Assembly: GCA_020226215.1 (NCBI GenBank)
Contig: CM035226.1
Location: 61,961,455 to 62,025,454 of the forward strand
Reading direction: 5' to 3'
DNA: 64,000 nucleotides
DNA from: Sindora glabra
Taxonomy: Eukaryota; Streptophyta; Magnoliopsida; Fabales; Fabaceae
Shown here: piece by piece, positions 12,854-24,169 of the stretch
Layout: each line of letters begins with the position of its first letter
Position numbering within the stretch: position 1 is the stretch's first letter
The notes under the pieces: model-generated
The model's input: only the letters and a program-made list of their open reading frames with translations
What the model was told of the DNA's origin: nothing
Database searches by the model: none
Translations under genes and position numbers: made by a program

Positions 12854-15800
12854 TTATCAATAATATCCCCAAAAGAAATAAGGAAATTTTCAAAGGAAAT
12901 TTTAATTAAAATTTTCAATAAAACTTATTAGATGTTATTATGGATTATTAATTCAAAAAAAATTACATAAAGGCCCTATAAGAAAATTTCAGTACCAATA
13001 GGTTAAAAATTGACATTTCAAGTTCAAAATTTCAATATTTCAATCTGACCTATTTGATTTTGATTCAAAATTGATTTTGGCCAATTTTTGGAAGCCTATT
13101 AATAATTTTTATATAATTGAGCTTAAACAAAAGAAAAGAAAAGAAAAGAAAAGAAAAGAAAGCCCAATAAGGATTTCTTTTTAGAATTAAGCCAAAAAAC
13201 CTAATTAGGTCTAACTAAGCATGTTAAGGCCCAATAAATGTATGATAGGCCCAATAAGAAACCTAAAAAAAGTCCAATCATGGAAATAGAAGGCTAAATG
13301 ACAAAAGGAGTCTAAAAACACAAAAATCTTTCAAGAATGGAAAGTGGGCTTAAATATGCAAATAAGGCCGAATCCAAAATCAATTAATTTGAGCTTATTT
13401 GAAATGTTTTATGGATATTAGAAATAAATTACATGGAGGTCTAATTGGAAGTGACAAAAATGCTTACTCAAAAATTCAAAATAAAATATTAATTAGTAAA
13501 CCTTTAAATAGTTAATTGAATGGAGTAATTAGGCGAAATTCGAGTAGATTGTAGAGAAAAATTGGGATATGTGCCTAACTAGAATTTTTATGATAAATTT
13601 ATTAAGGATTAGTATAAGTAAAAAAATTTAAATATAATAAAAGAAACCACCAGAGAAGAATTTATGGTCTTTTTAGTTTGGCAAGTCAAAAATTTACCTT
13701 TTTGAGCTTAAAACAAAAATACATCCAAATCAAGTAATTTTGTTTTATTTTAGGCTCATTAAGCTTGGTTTTTGAAGGCCCAAATGGAGTTTTAGAAGGG
13801 CCTACATATGCAACATGCTTCCAATGGAAGTTAGGATGTAAATGTCATTAAATGAAAAGTCAAGGATATTTTTGAAAAGAGGGGTAAAAATTATAATTTG
13901 TTTAAATTTAATTAGCTCAAAAATGATAAAATGACAAAAAGGACAGCAAGATATGGCAGTTGCTCCCAACCATATTTATCATTTTATTTTAATTAATTAA
14001 AATAGGGAAATTTATAGGAAATTGTGATTGGTTGAAAGGTAAACATAAAAGGGATTTTTTGGCTAAACTTCAATACAATCACTAGCCATTTTCCTCAAAG
14101 TAGCCATAGGTATGGAGAGATAAAAAGAGGGCTTTTCACACTTTAATCAAATGAAGAAATTTTAAAATAAAATGTGTTAAAAAAAATCTTTGCAAGTAAT
14201 TATTATTCTTAAAAGTGAAATAAGAAAGTAAGAAGAGAAAATGAGTGGAAATTCTTCATCATCATTTAAAAACTTGATTTTTAACATTTTTAAGTCATTT
14301 ATGATGTTATATTATGACCTTGAATTTATGGAATTTTTTTGGAAATTTTTTAGATATTTTAAAAATTAATTTTCATGAATATAGATGAACTAAGCTTAAA
14401 CAAGGAAATGGATTTCAACGCTTCTGTTTCTTGGATTTTTGGCTAATCTATGGATAATTAAAAATTATGAAAAAAAAATATTTTTTGGAAACCTTAAAAT
14501 TTTAGGAAACTAATGGCACAAGTTTTGTCAAAATTGGAGTTATTTTGGGTGCTAAAAAGGTCCAATTTCAAAAGTAACTCTAGTGCTATTAAAAAATGGC
14601 AACACTAGATGGACAAATTTTTATGTCCAAGAAAATCATGAAATCTAGATAGGATAAAAATTTTCTTAATTAAACAATATGTTGGCAATTTCATATATTT
14701 ATCCAAAAAATTTTAAAAAATGTTTGGATATTTTAAAAATTCATCTTTATGAACACTACTAGTGCTGCCTTTTATTATTGGGGAATTGGGTTGCATGAAT
14801 AGTCCCTAAAGAGCTTAAATTTATATCAAATAATTAATATTTTACAAGTTATATATAAGGATTTATAGGAATGATTTGAATACTCATAAGGAATTTATTG
14901 TAAAGATTGGTAACCTAGTAGGAGAGTATTTTTGTAAAACTCTTGTGGTTAGTTAGTAATTATTTGGCCACACTCATGTTTGATGCTTACTGTGAATTAA
15001 TACTATGCATTATCAAGTGTGATATGTGATAATGTGATATGTGGTGTGGATATGATTTTATCTTTCACAAAGAAGGAATGTTATAATTTAATATGATATA
15101 ACTTAAAGTGAATGAATATTACTTCTTCATCTTTTATTGAGTTTTTCATGAAAAGTTGAAGAAATTTGATGATTTGGTTATGTTAGAAGATAAACTAATT
15201 CGTGAAATGGGTGGGTTTGATCTTGATGATGTATAAATGCTAATATAAAGATATAATATTAGTATTATGATGTTAAAATGAGTATCAATTGATTTATCTT
15301 CCCTTAGAAAATTGCTATAAGGAAGTATAGGGAGAAATTCTGTCAAAGAGATATTAAGGATCAGTTTCTATTTACCTTTGGAATCATGATTAGAAATTTT
15401 TAAAATTTCAATATTTTATATTTTAAGATCATATTTCATGTTAGGATGATTGTAGATGAAATTGAAAATTTTTAGAAAATTTTAAATGCATGAAAAGCCA
15501 AATTATATGTGAGATACTAAAAAATGTCCATTTTAAACCCTATTCTGGTTGCTCTCAGGTTTGAACATTTTTAAAGCACCAAATAAATGAGAAAAATTAT
15601 AAAATTTTCCAAACATTATATTTGGGATATTAATAAATGTGTCTCAAAATTTGATAGCAAGTTATAGGTGAGATAGTCAAAATTGTCCATTTCAAACCCC
15701 CTATTCAATTATTCTCGGGTTTGAACATTTTTAAGGCACTAAATAAATGAGAAATTTTATGAAAATTTTCAAACTTGATATTTAGGATGTTATAAATGTG

Positions 15801-17504
15801 TCTTAAAATTTGATGGCAAATAGAGTTGATTTTTTCACCCAAATAATAGTTTAGTTTTAATTGCTCCAGTGTTGTCCAAATTTTGGTAGCTCTAAGTTTA
15901 TGCCTTTAATGCATGGCAAAGTCATGAAATTTAATGTACAACACTTCAATTATTTTTATTAACATGTTAGGGATGTTATATCAAAATTCAATAACGATTG
16001 AAGATGATTTGGTTACTTAAAAGAGGCATAGATTGCAAGTGCCCCTATACTATCCTATTTTGCATTTCCTATTTTTTTGGTTCTATATGAATAGTACTTG
16101 TAGGAAGAAATGAGGTAACTTAATTAATCTTTGATGTGTAACATTATGTTCAGAATGTTGGAATAAATTTTGATAAAATTTAGAGCCTTAAAAGGCACCA
16201 AAACCATAATACATACAAGGTAATTGGCAATATAATAGTTGTAATTTCTTTGAGAAAGGATTTGAATTTATAAAAGAATTGGTTATATTGGAATAATGTG
16301 AAAAGCTATTCATTAAAATTATATGCTTCTACAATCGATGATAGAAAGGTTGTATGTAACAACTTTGGATATAACATTACATAATCATGGATTATGAATA
16401 ATGCTTGAATTACAATTTGCTAGCCATTCAAAGAATTGAGTGATATCACTACTTGAATGGAATGATTGAATAACAATCTTGAAATGTGATTATGTATAAG
16501 AAATGATGAAATAGGATTATGTATGAGAATTATAATACAATTAATGATGCTTAAGCTATTTATCATGAATGAAACGATTGTATATTAATCTTAAACATAT
16601 TGATATATGCTATTGAAGGTTGAATATGTGAGAATGACAAATTTTATTAACAAAACCTTTATAGCATAATTAGTATTTTGGCCATACCCTATATTATGTC
16701 ATACTAAAATACATGGTTGATGCCGTCCTATCATGGTCAATGCCTATAATATCTCAACATGATTGATGCTTATATATTATATCTGATTTCTAAGGGAAAT
16801 TATTTATATCATTCACAAAGAAGGAGATGATTGGTAAGGGTTGAAAGGATAAGGTTGGTGGCTTTGTGCTTAGGGTGGTGGGGGATAAGAGTGGACCAAA
16901 GATATAAAGAAAAATCTCAACACTAACTATGACCATTTGGAGAATTATTGCTAATAATTACTATAATCATTCTCTAGTTAGAAATTGTAAATAATACATA
17001 ATATGGGTTGCCACATATTAAGTTAACCAATAATAACATTTATTAGAAATACCTATTAGAAATGAAAGTAAACATTTTCACTCACTGGGTATTTTGTACT
17101 CACTCTCTTTACTTGTGGTCTCCTATTTACAAATGCAAAATATGGATTCAGTGCTGTTGTTTGACACATGTACCTTTCATCAAACTTAGTATAGAAGTGG
17201 GAATTTTGCTATCATTATTTTGGTTCTATCTGTATTATAATTTTTGTTTCTAACAAGGTTTTTAAATGCTAAAATTAACATGTTTTGTTGTATGTAAATA
17301 TGTTTTTGAAATTTTTATAAATGTGCATGATGTATAAAATATTTTAGCTATATATAGGTATAAAATATTTTTGAAAATTAGAGAAAAAAATAAAGGAGTC
17401 AATAATATTTGTAATGCTTGTAAGCTTATTTAACTAGTACAATAATATTAGTTATATATCTTTATGTCAGTCACGATGTCTAAAAAATAGGTTATGACAT
17501 TATC
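12854..17504 (+). mobile_element. 4.6-kb chromovirus-type solo LTR with TTATC target duplication
   Basis: The LTR runs 12,859-17,499. It opens AATAATATCCCC, matching the chromovirus LTR start TGTAATATCCC at 31,007 except that TG has become AA, and it closes GGTTATGACA. Both sides carry the perfect 5-bp duplication TTATC (12,854-12,858 and 17,500-17,504). Internal blocks align with the Tekay LTRs, for example GCCTAACTAGAATTTTTA near 13,570 and the TTTGAACATTTTTAA region near 15,560. The CACAAAGAAGG to GATATAAAG block near 16,815-16,905 recurs at 33,035-33,130. At 4,641 bp it is longer than the 2.9-kb Tekay 3' LTR, so it is a related family with a longer LTR or holds an unrecognised insertion. 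No internal domain remains, so it is a product of LTR-LTR recombination. Confidence 0.85.
13129..13161. repeat. GAAAA pentanucleotide microsatellite
   Basis: Six to seven AAAAG units inside the 4.6-kb solo LTR. Confidence 0.9.
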
Positions 17505-18979
17505 ACTATTAGTTAGTAGAAATTTTGGGAGATGTCTTTTTCTAGTAAATTTATGTTTGAATTATATAAGGGGTATATTCACCTAATGAAATAGTGAGAA
17601 ATAAGTACTCATTATTTTGAGAATAATAGGTGAAACAATAAGTATCTACCTTATTTTGATTATAAAATTTATAAGAAATATTTACAAATTGATATGAACT
17701 TCCCAAATATGAAGTTATGCTATTATCATGATATTTCATTTTGTGAGAACACTATTTATTTTATTGAAATTTTGTAATAATCCCAAGAATTTAAAATATT
17801 TTTCATATATATGAATTTTAGTGCGTATATATGAAAAAAAAAGGATTTATAGGATGAAAGGTAGATAGTATATTTAAATATTTGAAATTGTGTGTGCTTA
17901 TTTGAAGTTATTTAAATGAGTAATTTGAATGTGAGCAAAGAAGAAAATTGGAGAAATTTCCCATTTATATTTATAAATCTTTGTAAGAAACCTAATACTT
18001 TTTAGAATATTTTCATATATATTAAGATATGATCCAAGGCATACATATTATAAAGAAATTAAATTATTCATTTATTTTTGAAATAGATGTTAAACACCTA
18101 ACTTAAATATTTGAAATTATGAGGGTACTTATTTACCATTTATTTTCGAGTAAAAGAGAAAAAAATTTAGGATATTTCCTTTTATACTTTACAAAATTAT
18201 TGAGATTTATTTGTTATTTATGAATTATATTATTTATGAAAATATTAATTTATATATATGTTCCATAAATAAAATGCTTGTGTTTTATATGCCTCAATTA
18301 TTAATATACTGAATTCACATATTAAAACTTGTATGAATCAAAAAGCCTATTTTAAAGTGGGTTCTTTTCAAAATTAAAAATTTGTGAATTCATATAATAG
18401 GCATGATAATTATACTTGTGATTTAAAGACATTTATTTTGATTTTATGAACTTTTTTCTTTAAAAAAAACTCCTTTGATTATGAAAATGAGAGAAGATAA
18501 GATGATAAAATGTTATGAGTATTGTCACAAGAATAAGCATGTTGAGAAAATTCTTAAAAAGTTTGGATATTATTATTCATTTAATAAAAATTAAGGATTT
18601 ATATTGTTCAATCTAATTAAACTCAAACTATTGTCTAAGGCATCTATTAAAATTCCTTAAGGTAGAATATAACATTTTCTATATAAATTGATTAATAATA
18701 GATTGTTAGAATTTATTAATTATATTAATGAATTTTTTATGTGATGTCATGATTGAAAACATATTATATCATGGATTTCCCTTGTATTAAGTATATACGG
18801 AGAATAATTGAATAATTGATTCACTATCAATTTTGTGTACATCATTAATGATGATGCAAAAATTTGGAAATTATCCACGAAAATGTATATTGTTAGTTTC
18901 ACCATAATTTATTACTTTGTTGATGGTTGGAAATAAAGTTAAGAAATCAATAAATCCCATAATAAATATATATTATTCA
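17505..18979 (+). mobile_element. Internal region of family X copy 1, second part, with about 210-bp degenerate repeats
   Basis: Continues the element interrupted at 12,853. From about 17,770 to 18,190 two units of about 210 bp follow each other: AATCCCAAGAATTTAAAATA... and AAGAAACCTAATACTTTTTAG.... Each contains AAATATTTGAAATT(G/A)TG followed by a GAGTAA block and a GAGAAA block. A third diverged relative with the same AAACACCCAAATTTAAATG-type segment lies at about 48,170-48,400. From about 18,300 onward the sequence aligns with 55,570-56,160 in the second family X copy. No coding motif seen. Confidence 0.5.
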
Positions 18980-19557
18980 TAGTTTTAAAAACAGAACTAG
19001 ATCGATTGGTCAAATTGGTGAACTAATTAAAAAATCAGTCCGATTAAGGGCATTGGACTAAAAATACATGTGAACTAGCCAGAATCAATATGAACCATCT
19101 AAAATTAGTGTGAATTGGTCAAATCTAGTGAACCGGACTAGTAAATTGGTTTTTTTATTTTTTTGTAAAAATAATAAATTTTACAATTTTACAATAATTA
19201 AGGTGTAATATTTTCATAACTTTAGATTAATCAAATTTATATTATTTCTTTTAATATTTTTAGCATAAATTATTAATATATTACTTATATTTTATTACTT
19301 ATTCACTTATATTATATTATTTTTTAAGCTTTATCCTAACTTGTTATTATAAATATATAACACTAATTTACACATACATATATGTATGTGTGTGTATACA
19401 TATAATTAATATTTTTAACACACAGAAATATATATAGTTATGTACATATATATAAATTATATTTTTAATTTAAAATTAGTTCAACTAGTGAATTAGCTAT
19501 TGAATTAGTAAACTAGTGACTTGTCCGGTTCAATAACCAATCTAGTTTTAAAAACTA
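18980..19557. mobile_element. MITE with TAGTTTTAAAAAC terminal inverted repeats
   Basis: Left end TAGTTTTAAAAACAG, then ACTAGATCGATTGGT. The right end, read on the other strand, is TAGTTTTTAAAACTAG then ATTGGTTATTGAACCGG. Internal GAACCGGACTAG and TTGTCCGGTTCA words also pair. The 578-bp element interrupts family X copy 1; the homologous place in the second copy (about 60,090 and again about 60,215) has no such insert, so it acts as an empty-site control. Flanks TATTATTCA and TAATATTAT match at 6 of 9, so a 9-bp target duplication is possible. A 22-bp palindrome sits near 19,372-19,393. No transposase; superfamily uncertain (hAT or Mutator-like). Confidence 0.65.
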
Positions 19558-20401
19558 TAATATTATAGAGTATTAAATCAATGTCCTTAATATATATGTT
19601 ATGGTTGTCCTAAGTGACAATAACTATTGTAAAAAATAAAACTTTCAACGGTGAAAATCGAATCTTTGATTGAAAAAAATATATTGTTAAATAATTTATT
19701 AATAAAAAATATTATATTTCCTTTAAAATAAATTTGGTCAATTTATTTTTGAGAAGGAAAAAAATAAATAAATATCGAGAAAAGTGAAACACATTAAAAC
19801 TAACTTGGAATTAATAATGATAGTAACCTAACTTGTGTGATTGGCAATACTATAAAATAGATTCATATGGGTAATAACAAGTTATCATTAGTTCTTATAG
19901 TACTAAATTTAATTTTTAGTCCTTCTTATAGTGTGTAATTAGTGCTAAATTGAAAATTATAAATAAGGATGAGCTTACTTCTTAATGCATTCCATGGCCT
20001 TTATGGGTGACCTATTTTAACTACAGTGTACATCTAATGGATTCACTTATATAAGAATGGAGTGAAGTTGCTTCTATAAGATCTTGGCAAGATCCTTAGA
20101 ACACTCATGAACTTCTATGCATGCACATGACCTATTAACATAAAGTTGCATTGCACAAAAAAGTGTTTTACAAATGTAAATTGATTAGTGAGATTGTTAA
20201 TCTACATCAAGAAATTATTAGTTGATAGAAGTTATATGATTCACGATGACCTTATTGATTATGTGTTTCTTTTGTTAAAATTTGGTTCATAGTTTACAAG
20301 ACATTAAATTAATGATTTACATTTAATTGAGCACCCAACAAAATAATCTTTCTTTCTATTTTATCTTTTCCTTTTAAGACTTCTTGAAATATATAGGGGA
20401 T
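19558..20401 (+). mobile_element. Conserved 3' internal region of family X copy 1, with polypurine tract
   Basis: Aligns almost end to end with 60,230-61,070. Shared landmarks are the GACAATAACTATTGTAAAAAATAAA-type block, AATAACAAGTTA(T/A), TCTTATAGTGTGTAA or TCTTATGGTGTGAA, AACTA(C/T)AGTGTACAT and TTTGGTTCATA or TTTAGTTCATA. It ends in GGGGAT (20,396-20,401) immediately before the LTR, the position of a polypurine tract; the second copy has GAGAGAT there. Stops occur in all frames and no protein similarity was seen, so it is a conserved non-coding 3' region. Confidence 0.65.
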
Positions 20402-21109
20402 TGTTGTAAAATGGATTGTGTTTCAAAAGGCTTAGTTCCATATCAACTAAATTAGGCTTCTTGTGATAGTTTATATATAAGGTCTATTACATAAGTAAAT
20501 TGACAAGTAAGGAGAGTGGTAGGCTTGTATGCATGAGGTAGGCTAAAGCAAATGTAATTAGTGGATTTGTCTCTCTTTTTGCATAAATATATAGAAGGCT
20601 TTGCCCAAGTCCTTTTTGTGAAAAATCAAAAATAAATTTTCAAGATATTTTTCAATAATTAAAGTCTTATCTAAAAATTTATTATTTTTGGATCTATTAA
20701 AATTAAAATGTGTGCTAACATTTTTGTAAGTCATCAATAGTATCTTTTAGGTCATCGATCATCTATATGTATTCTACCTTATCTTGCCAACTTATTACAA
20801 TGTCACCTTCCTCAATTATTCTCTAACATCTTTCTCTAAAATGTTCCTTGGTAGCTTATACATATTATAACCTACCTCTTATTTTTACATAATGAAATAT
20901 AAGAGTTTTTAACTTTTTCTTTCTCCTCAAAATACTCTCTTTGTTAGGTTTATACACTTTCCTATTGCTTACTCTTCTTTTGATCATACAATTAAAACAA
21001 AATAATTTGTTGAATATTAGGGGATTGTCCCGACAAACTCTATATGAAGAGGTGGAATAATCTTTAAAGATATTGAATTTATATGTCTTAGACTTCAATT
21101 TTAACAACA
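20402..21109 (+). repeat. 3' LTR of family X retroelement, copy 1
   Basis: Starts TGTTGTAAAATGG and ends TTTTAACAACA, 708 bp, the fullest LTR of this family in the window. It is followed by TTTAT, the partner of TTCAT before the 5' LTR at 8,073. The open frame on the minus strand at 20,865-21,110 lies inside this LTR, resembles nothing known and is probably chance. Confidence 0.75.
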
Positions 21110-21397
21110 TTTATTAAATAATTACATTTTTAAAAATTTTAGATATTTTTATTGTAACTTTTTTATATAAATCCAAATTATTTATATGTTATAACATTTA
21201 TGAATAAACTTCTATAATTTTAGTTAATAATTTATATTTTTATATTTAATTTGTCAAAAAATTACAATAAATCAAATCAATATCATTAAAAAAACTTTAT
21301 TTTTCTTAAATAATTATAAATGTTTTAGCATGTATCAAAATAAATTTCATTTGGTTATAATTAGCCCTCCCAATCAAAATTCCTAGTATCGCTATTA
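21110..21397. mobile_element. hAT-like DNA element, right part
   Basis: Continuation of the element that starts at 7,279. It ends TAGCCCTCCCAATCAAAAT then TCCTAGTATCGCTATTA. Read on the other strand this end is TAATAGCGATACTAGGA, which differs from CAGTGGCGGAGCCAGGA almost only by C-to-T and G-to-A changes. Sequence next to the split resembles itself across the gap (TATTGTAA(T/C)TTTT words near 7,880 and 21,160). No transposase. Confidence 0.5.
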
Positions 21398-21700
21398 ACT
21401 AGGCTATATTTTTCTCATGTAAAAAACCTATAACCTTAAAGCATTTTAATTAGGTAAAAAAAAGCTTTATTTCTTTCTTTATATAGCCTTCTTTGTTCTC
21501 TTATATTCATGTTTCCTTACAGATCATCTTTTGTTAGATTACATATTTTTCTTGTTGGCCACTCCTATTTTAATTGTACAATCAAACTAGAAGAATCTAT
21601 TGAATCTTGAGGGATTATCATGGTAAACTTTACATGAAGAGGCAAGTTAATCTTTGAGGACAATAAATTTATACACCTTTTACCCCAAATTTATTCAACA
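21398..21700 (+). mobile_element. Second half of the split LTR (family X-like, subtype 2)
   Basis: Aligns with 61,395-61,686 starting exactly where the first half (6,887-7,278) stops: GGCTATATTTTT, CTTTAAAGCATTTT, AAAAAAGCTTTATTT, TATAGCC, GATCATC, and the end TTATTCAACA. ATCTTAATGATTATT follows, nearly the same leader that follows the LTR at 8,608, so retained internal sequence may begin here. Confidence 0.65.
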
Positions 21701-22150
21701 ATCTTAATGATTATTTAGAGTTTACACAACCTTATGGATTATTGCCTTATACAAATAAGTTTTTCAAAATCTTTAATTGTTATGTCTTCAATTATGTTAT
21801 TACTATGATATTTATTTAATTAATTTTTAATTTATTTTGATGGATGTAAGGAAATGGGAACATATATATATATCCTCTGTGAACAAAGGAGAATAAAAGA
21901 GAATGAAATTTGGAGTATATCCCTACTAGTGTTTTTTCTTTATCTTTATATCTTTTTTATAATTAATATCTTATTGAAAATTTTCTTAGTCTATTGATCA
22001 TGGAATAGATATAAATATTTTCTGCTATTTGAGAAAAGAAAAGAAAAGAAAAGTAATAAATATATAAAAGAAGTTAACTATTGGATGAATATTTTTATGT
22101 AGAAAAAGGGAATTATACTACGGCAAAATATTAACTAGTCTGGGCATTAT
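21701..22150. other. Spacer between split LTR and LINE 3' end
   Basis: No gene seen. The first bases resemble the family X leader. A GAAAA microsatellite lies at 22,031-22,053. The 3' end of the minus-strand LINE abuts at 22,151; no poly-T tract marks its tail. Confidence 0.45.
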
Positions 22151-24169
22151 TTAGCCTATTACATCAATAAGTAAATATACAAAAGCTCTAGTAGGAAGGT
22201 GACCAAATAGTAATAAGTCATTACATGAATTAATAATACTTTTAGTAATGGAATCTGCTACACCATTAACATCTTTATAAACATGTCTAACAAAGAAAGC
22301 TCCAATCCTTGCCATTAATTCCTTGCAATCTTCAATAAAGTTGTGAACAGAAGCATAATATGATGTTTCAAGAATCGATATCATATTAATTACAAAAGAG
22401 CATTTAATTCAATTATAATTAGGACTAGGCCCTTATTAGAGGCCAAAATTAAGCCATCATGCAAGCCATATAATTTTGCCATATAATTGGAACATACTTC
22501 AAGACCTCTAATACATCTTGCAACCTATTCCTCCTTAATATTTCTAATGATTATAGAATAAGCTATAAGTTTAGGATTACCCTTTGCAGCTCCATTAGAA
22601 TTAAACCTAAACTATCCATCCATCAAGAGGAGGCTTTCACTTAACCTCTTTAACTAGTTATTGAGAAGATACTTTGATTGGCACCATAACAGCCTAAAGC
22701 TCCATTGCTTTAGATATTATATCATATTTCAAATCAAAGCCTCCTTAGTCATCTTGAAAAAGTTTCTTTCATTCCTATAAAGCCACAAATTCCATAATCC
22801 AAAAGCAAATATACGAGCTTATGGAATGTTTAGAATGCAATATGACTCAATTAAAGTTAGATTGAATTTTAGCCAACTAAAGAAAGTCAAAATGAAAGGA
22901 ATTTTGACATGAGACTAGAATCACAATACTATTCCATAAATTCATTAATATAGGTCATTCTATAAGGATATGTTCTATTGAACCAATTCTAAATTTGCAA
23001 GACACATAAAAAGGTTGAACATCCAAACCTCTTTGAATTAGTAAGTTTGTAGTAGGATTCTTTCTCCACATAGCTAGCTAAATAACAAATTGAATTTTAG
23101 GGAGGATAGGAATTTTCCAAACCCACCTATCTAACTTAAAATTGGTGTTCTAGGTTCTTTTTAGAAAATTGAAAAAACTCTTACTAGTACAAGAACTTAA
23201 AATGGATAGGTCCTAGACTAACTTGTCACTTGTGCTTGTAATGCTAAAAAGAGTTCTAACAATATAAGAAGACAAACAATCAAGAAGAGATATTGAAATA
23301 TTATTTAAGTTACGAGTCCCTTTTGTCAAAACATCTTTGACTTTTAACCCTAAATCAATATAAGAAAGTGGCCCTTAAACATAACTTCTAAGATTCCTTA
23401 TCTTTAGCCAAGTATCTTGCCAAAGCTTAATCTATCTCCCTATTACCAATTACCCATTTCAACCCTACATTATATTAGTAGTGGATCTTAAAGCCTTCCA
23501 ATTATAGATGTAATTTCTATTATTTTTTAAAACCCCACTATTTATATTAGGAAGATATTTTTTACAAAGGACCTATACCCATAAAGATTTATTATTATGG
23601 ATAAACTCCTAAGCAAGCTTTGTAAGTATAACAACAATAGATTGAAAGTTCCTAATCCTAAGGCCTCTAGAATTTTAAGCAAAGTAAGAATATCCCACCT
23701 GACTAAAGAGAGCTTTCTACCTTCCAAATTGCCACTTTATAAAAAATACCTAATTACTTGTTACTTTTTTAGTTGAATACACTTAGGAATTTTAGTGCAT
23801 ACCATATGACAAAAGGGAAGGGTCGATAACATTGAATCAATTAAGATAATTTCCTAAGAAAGGATAAATATCTGGATTACTAAGCTCAAACTCTCTGTCT
23901 CAATTTATCAATAAGGCAATGAAAATCATTAGCCTTGCAATTCCCTTTAATGTAAACATCTAGGTATTTTCCTAAAAAAACCACAATGGTTGATTCCTAA
24001 CTCATTACTTAATCTATCCCTACATCGATTGTTAGTATTTTTCAAAAATTACACTTTAGATTGCTTAAGTTCACTTTTAAACTTGATTTATTGGTAAAGT
24101 GTTTTCTTAATTATCCTATAATTCTATATATTTGCTTTAGTGAAAAACACTATAACATTAGTATATATA
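22151..24169 (-). pseudogene. LINE (L1-type) pol, C-terminal part: RT end, zf-RVT, RNase H
   Basis: Read on the minus strand from 24,169 down, the sequence begins with the end of the reverse transcriptase palm (a degenerate FTKA-type stretch after where FADD should be). Thumb-like residues LIDKLRQR follow near 23,900, then the zinc-finger RVT region at 23,727-23,542 with KLSLVRWDIL, the pattern common in plant LINEs. The terminal RNase H-like domain at 22,384-22,151 contains FVRHVYKDVNGVADS, matching the HV.R..N..AD motif of LINEs with an acquired RNase H. Many stops and frameshifts make it dead. It is the 3' portion of the LINE whose other pieces lie at 33,890-34,619 and 37,501-40,300. Confidence 0.75.
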
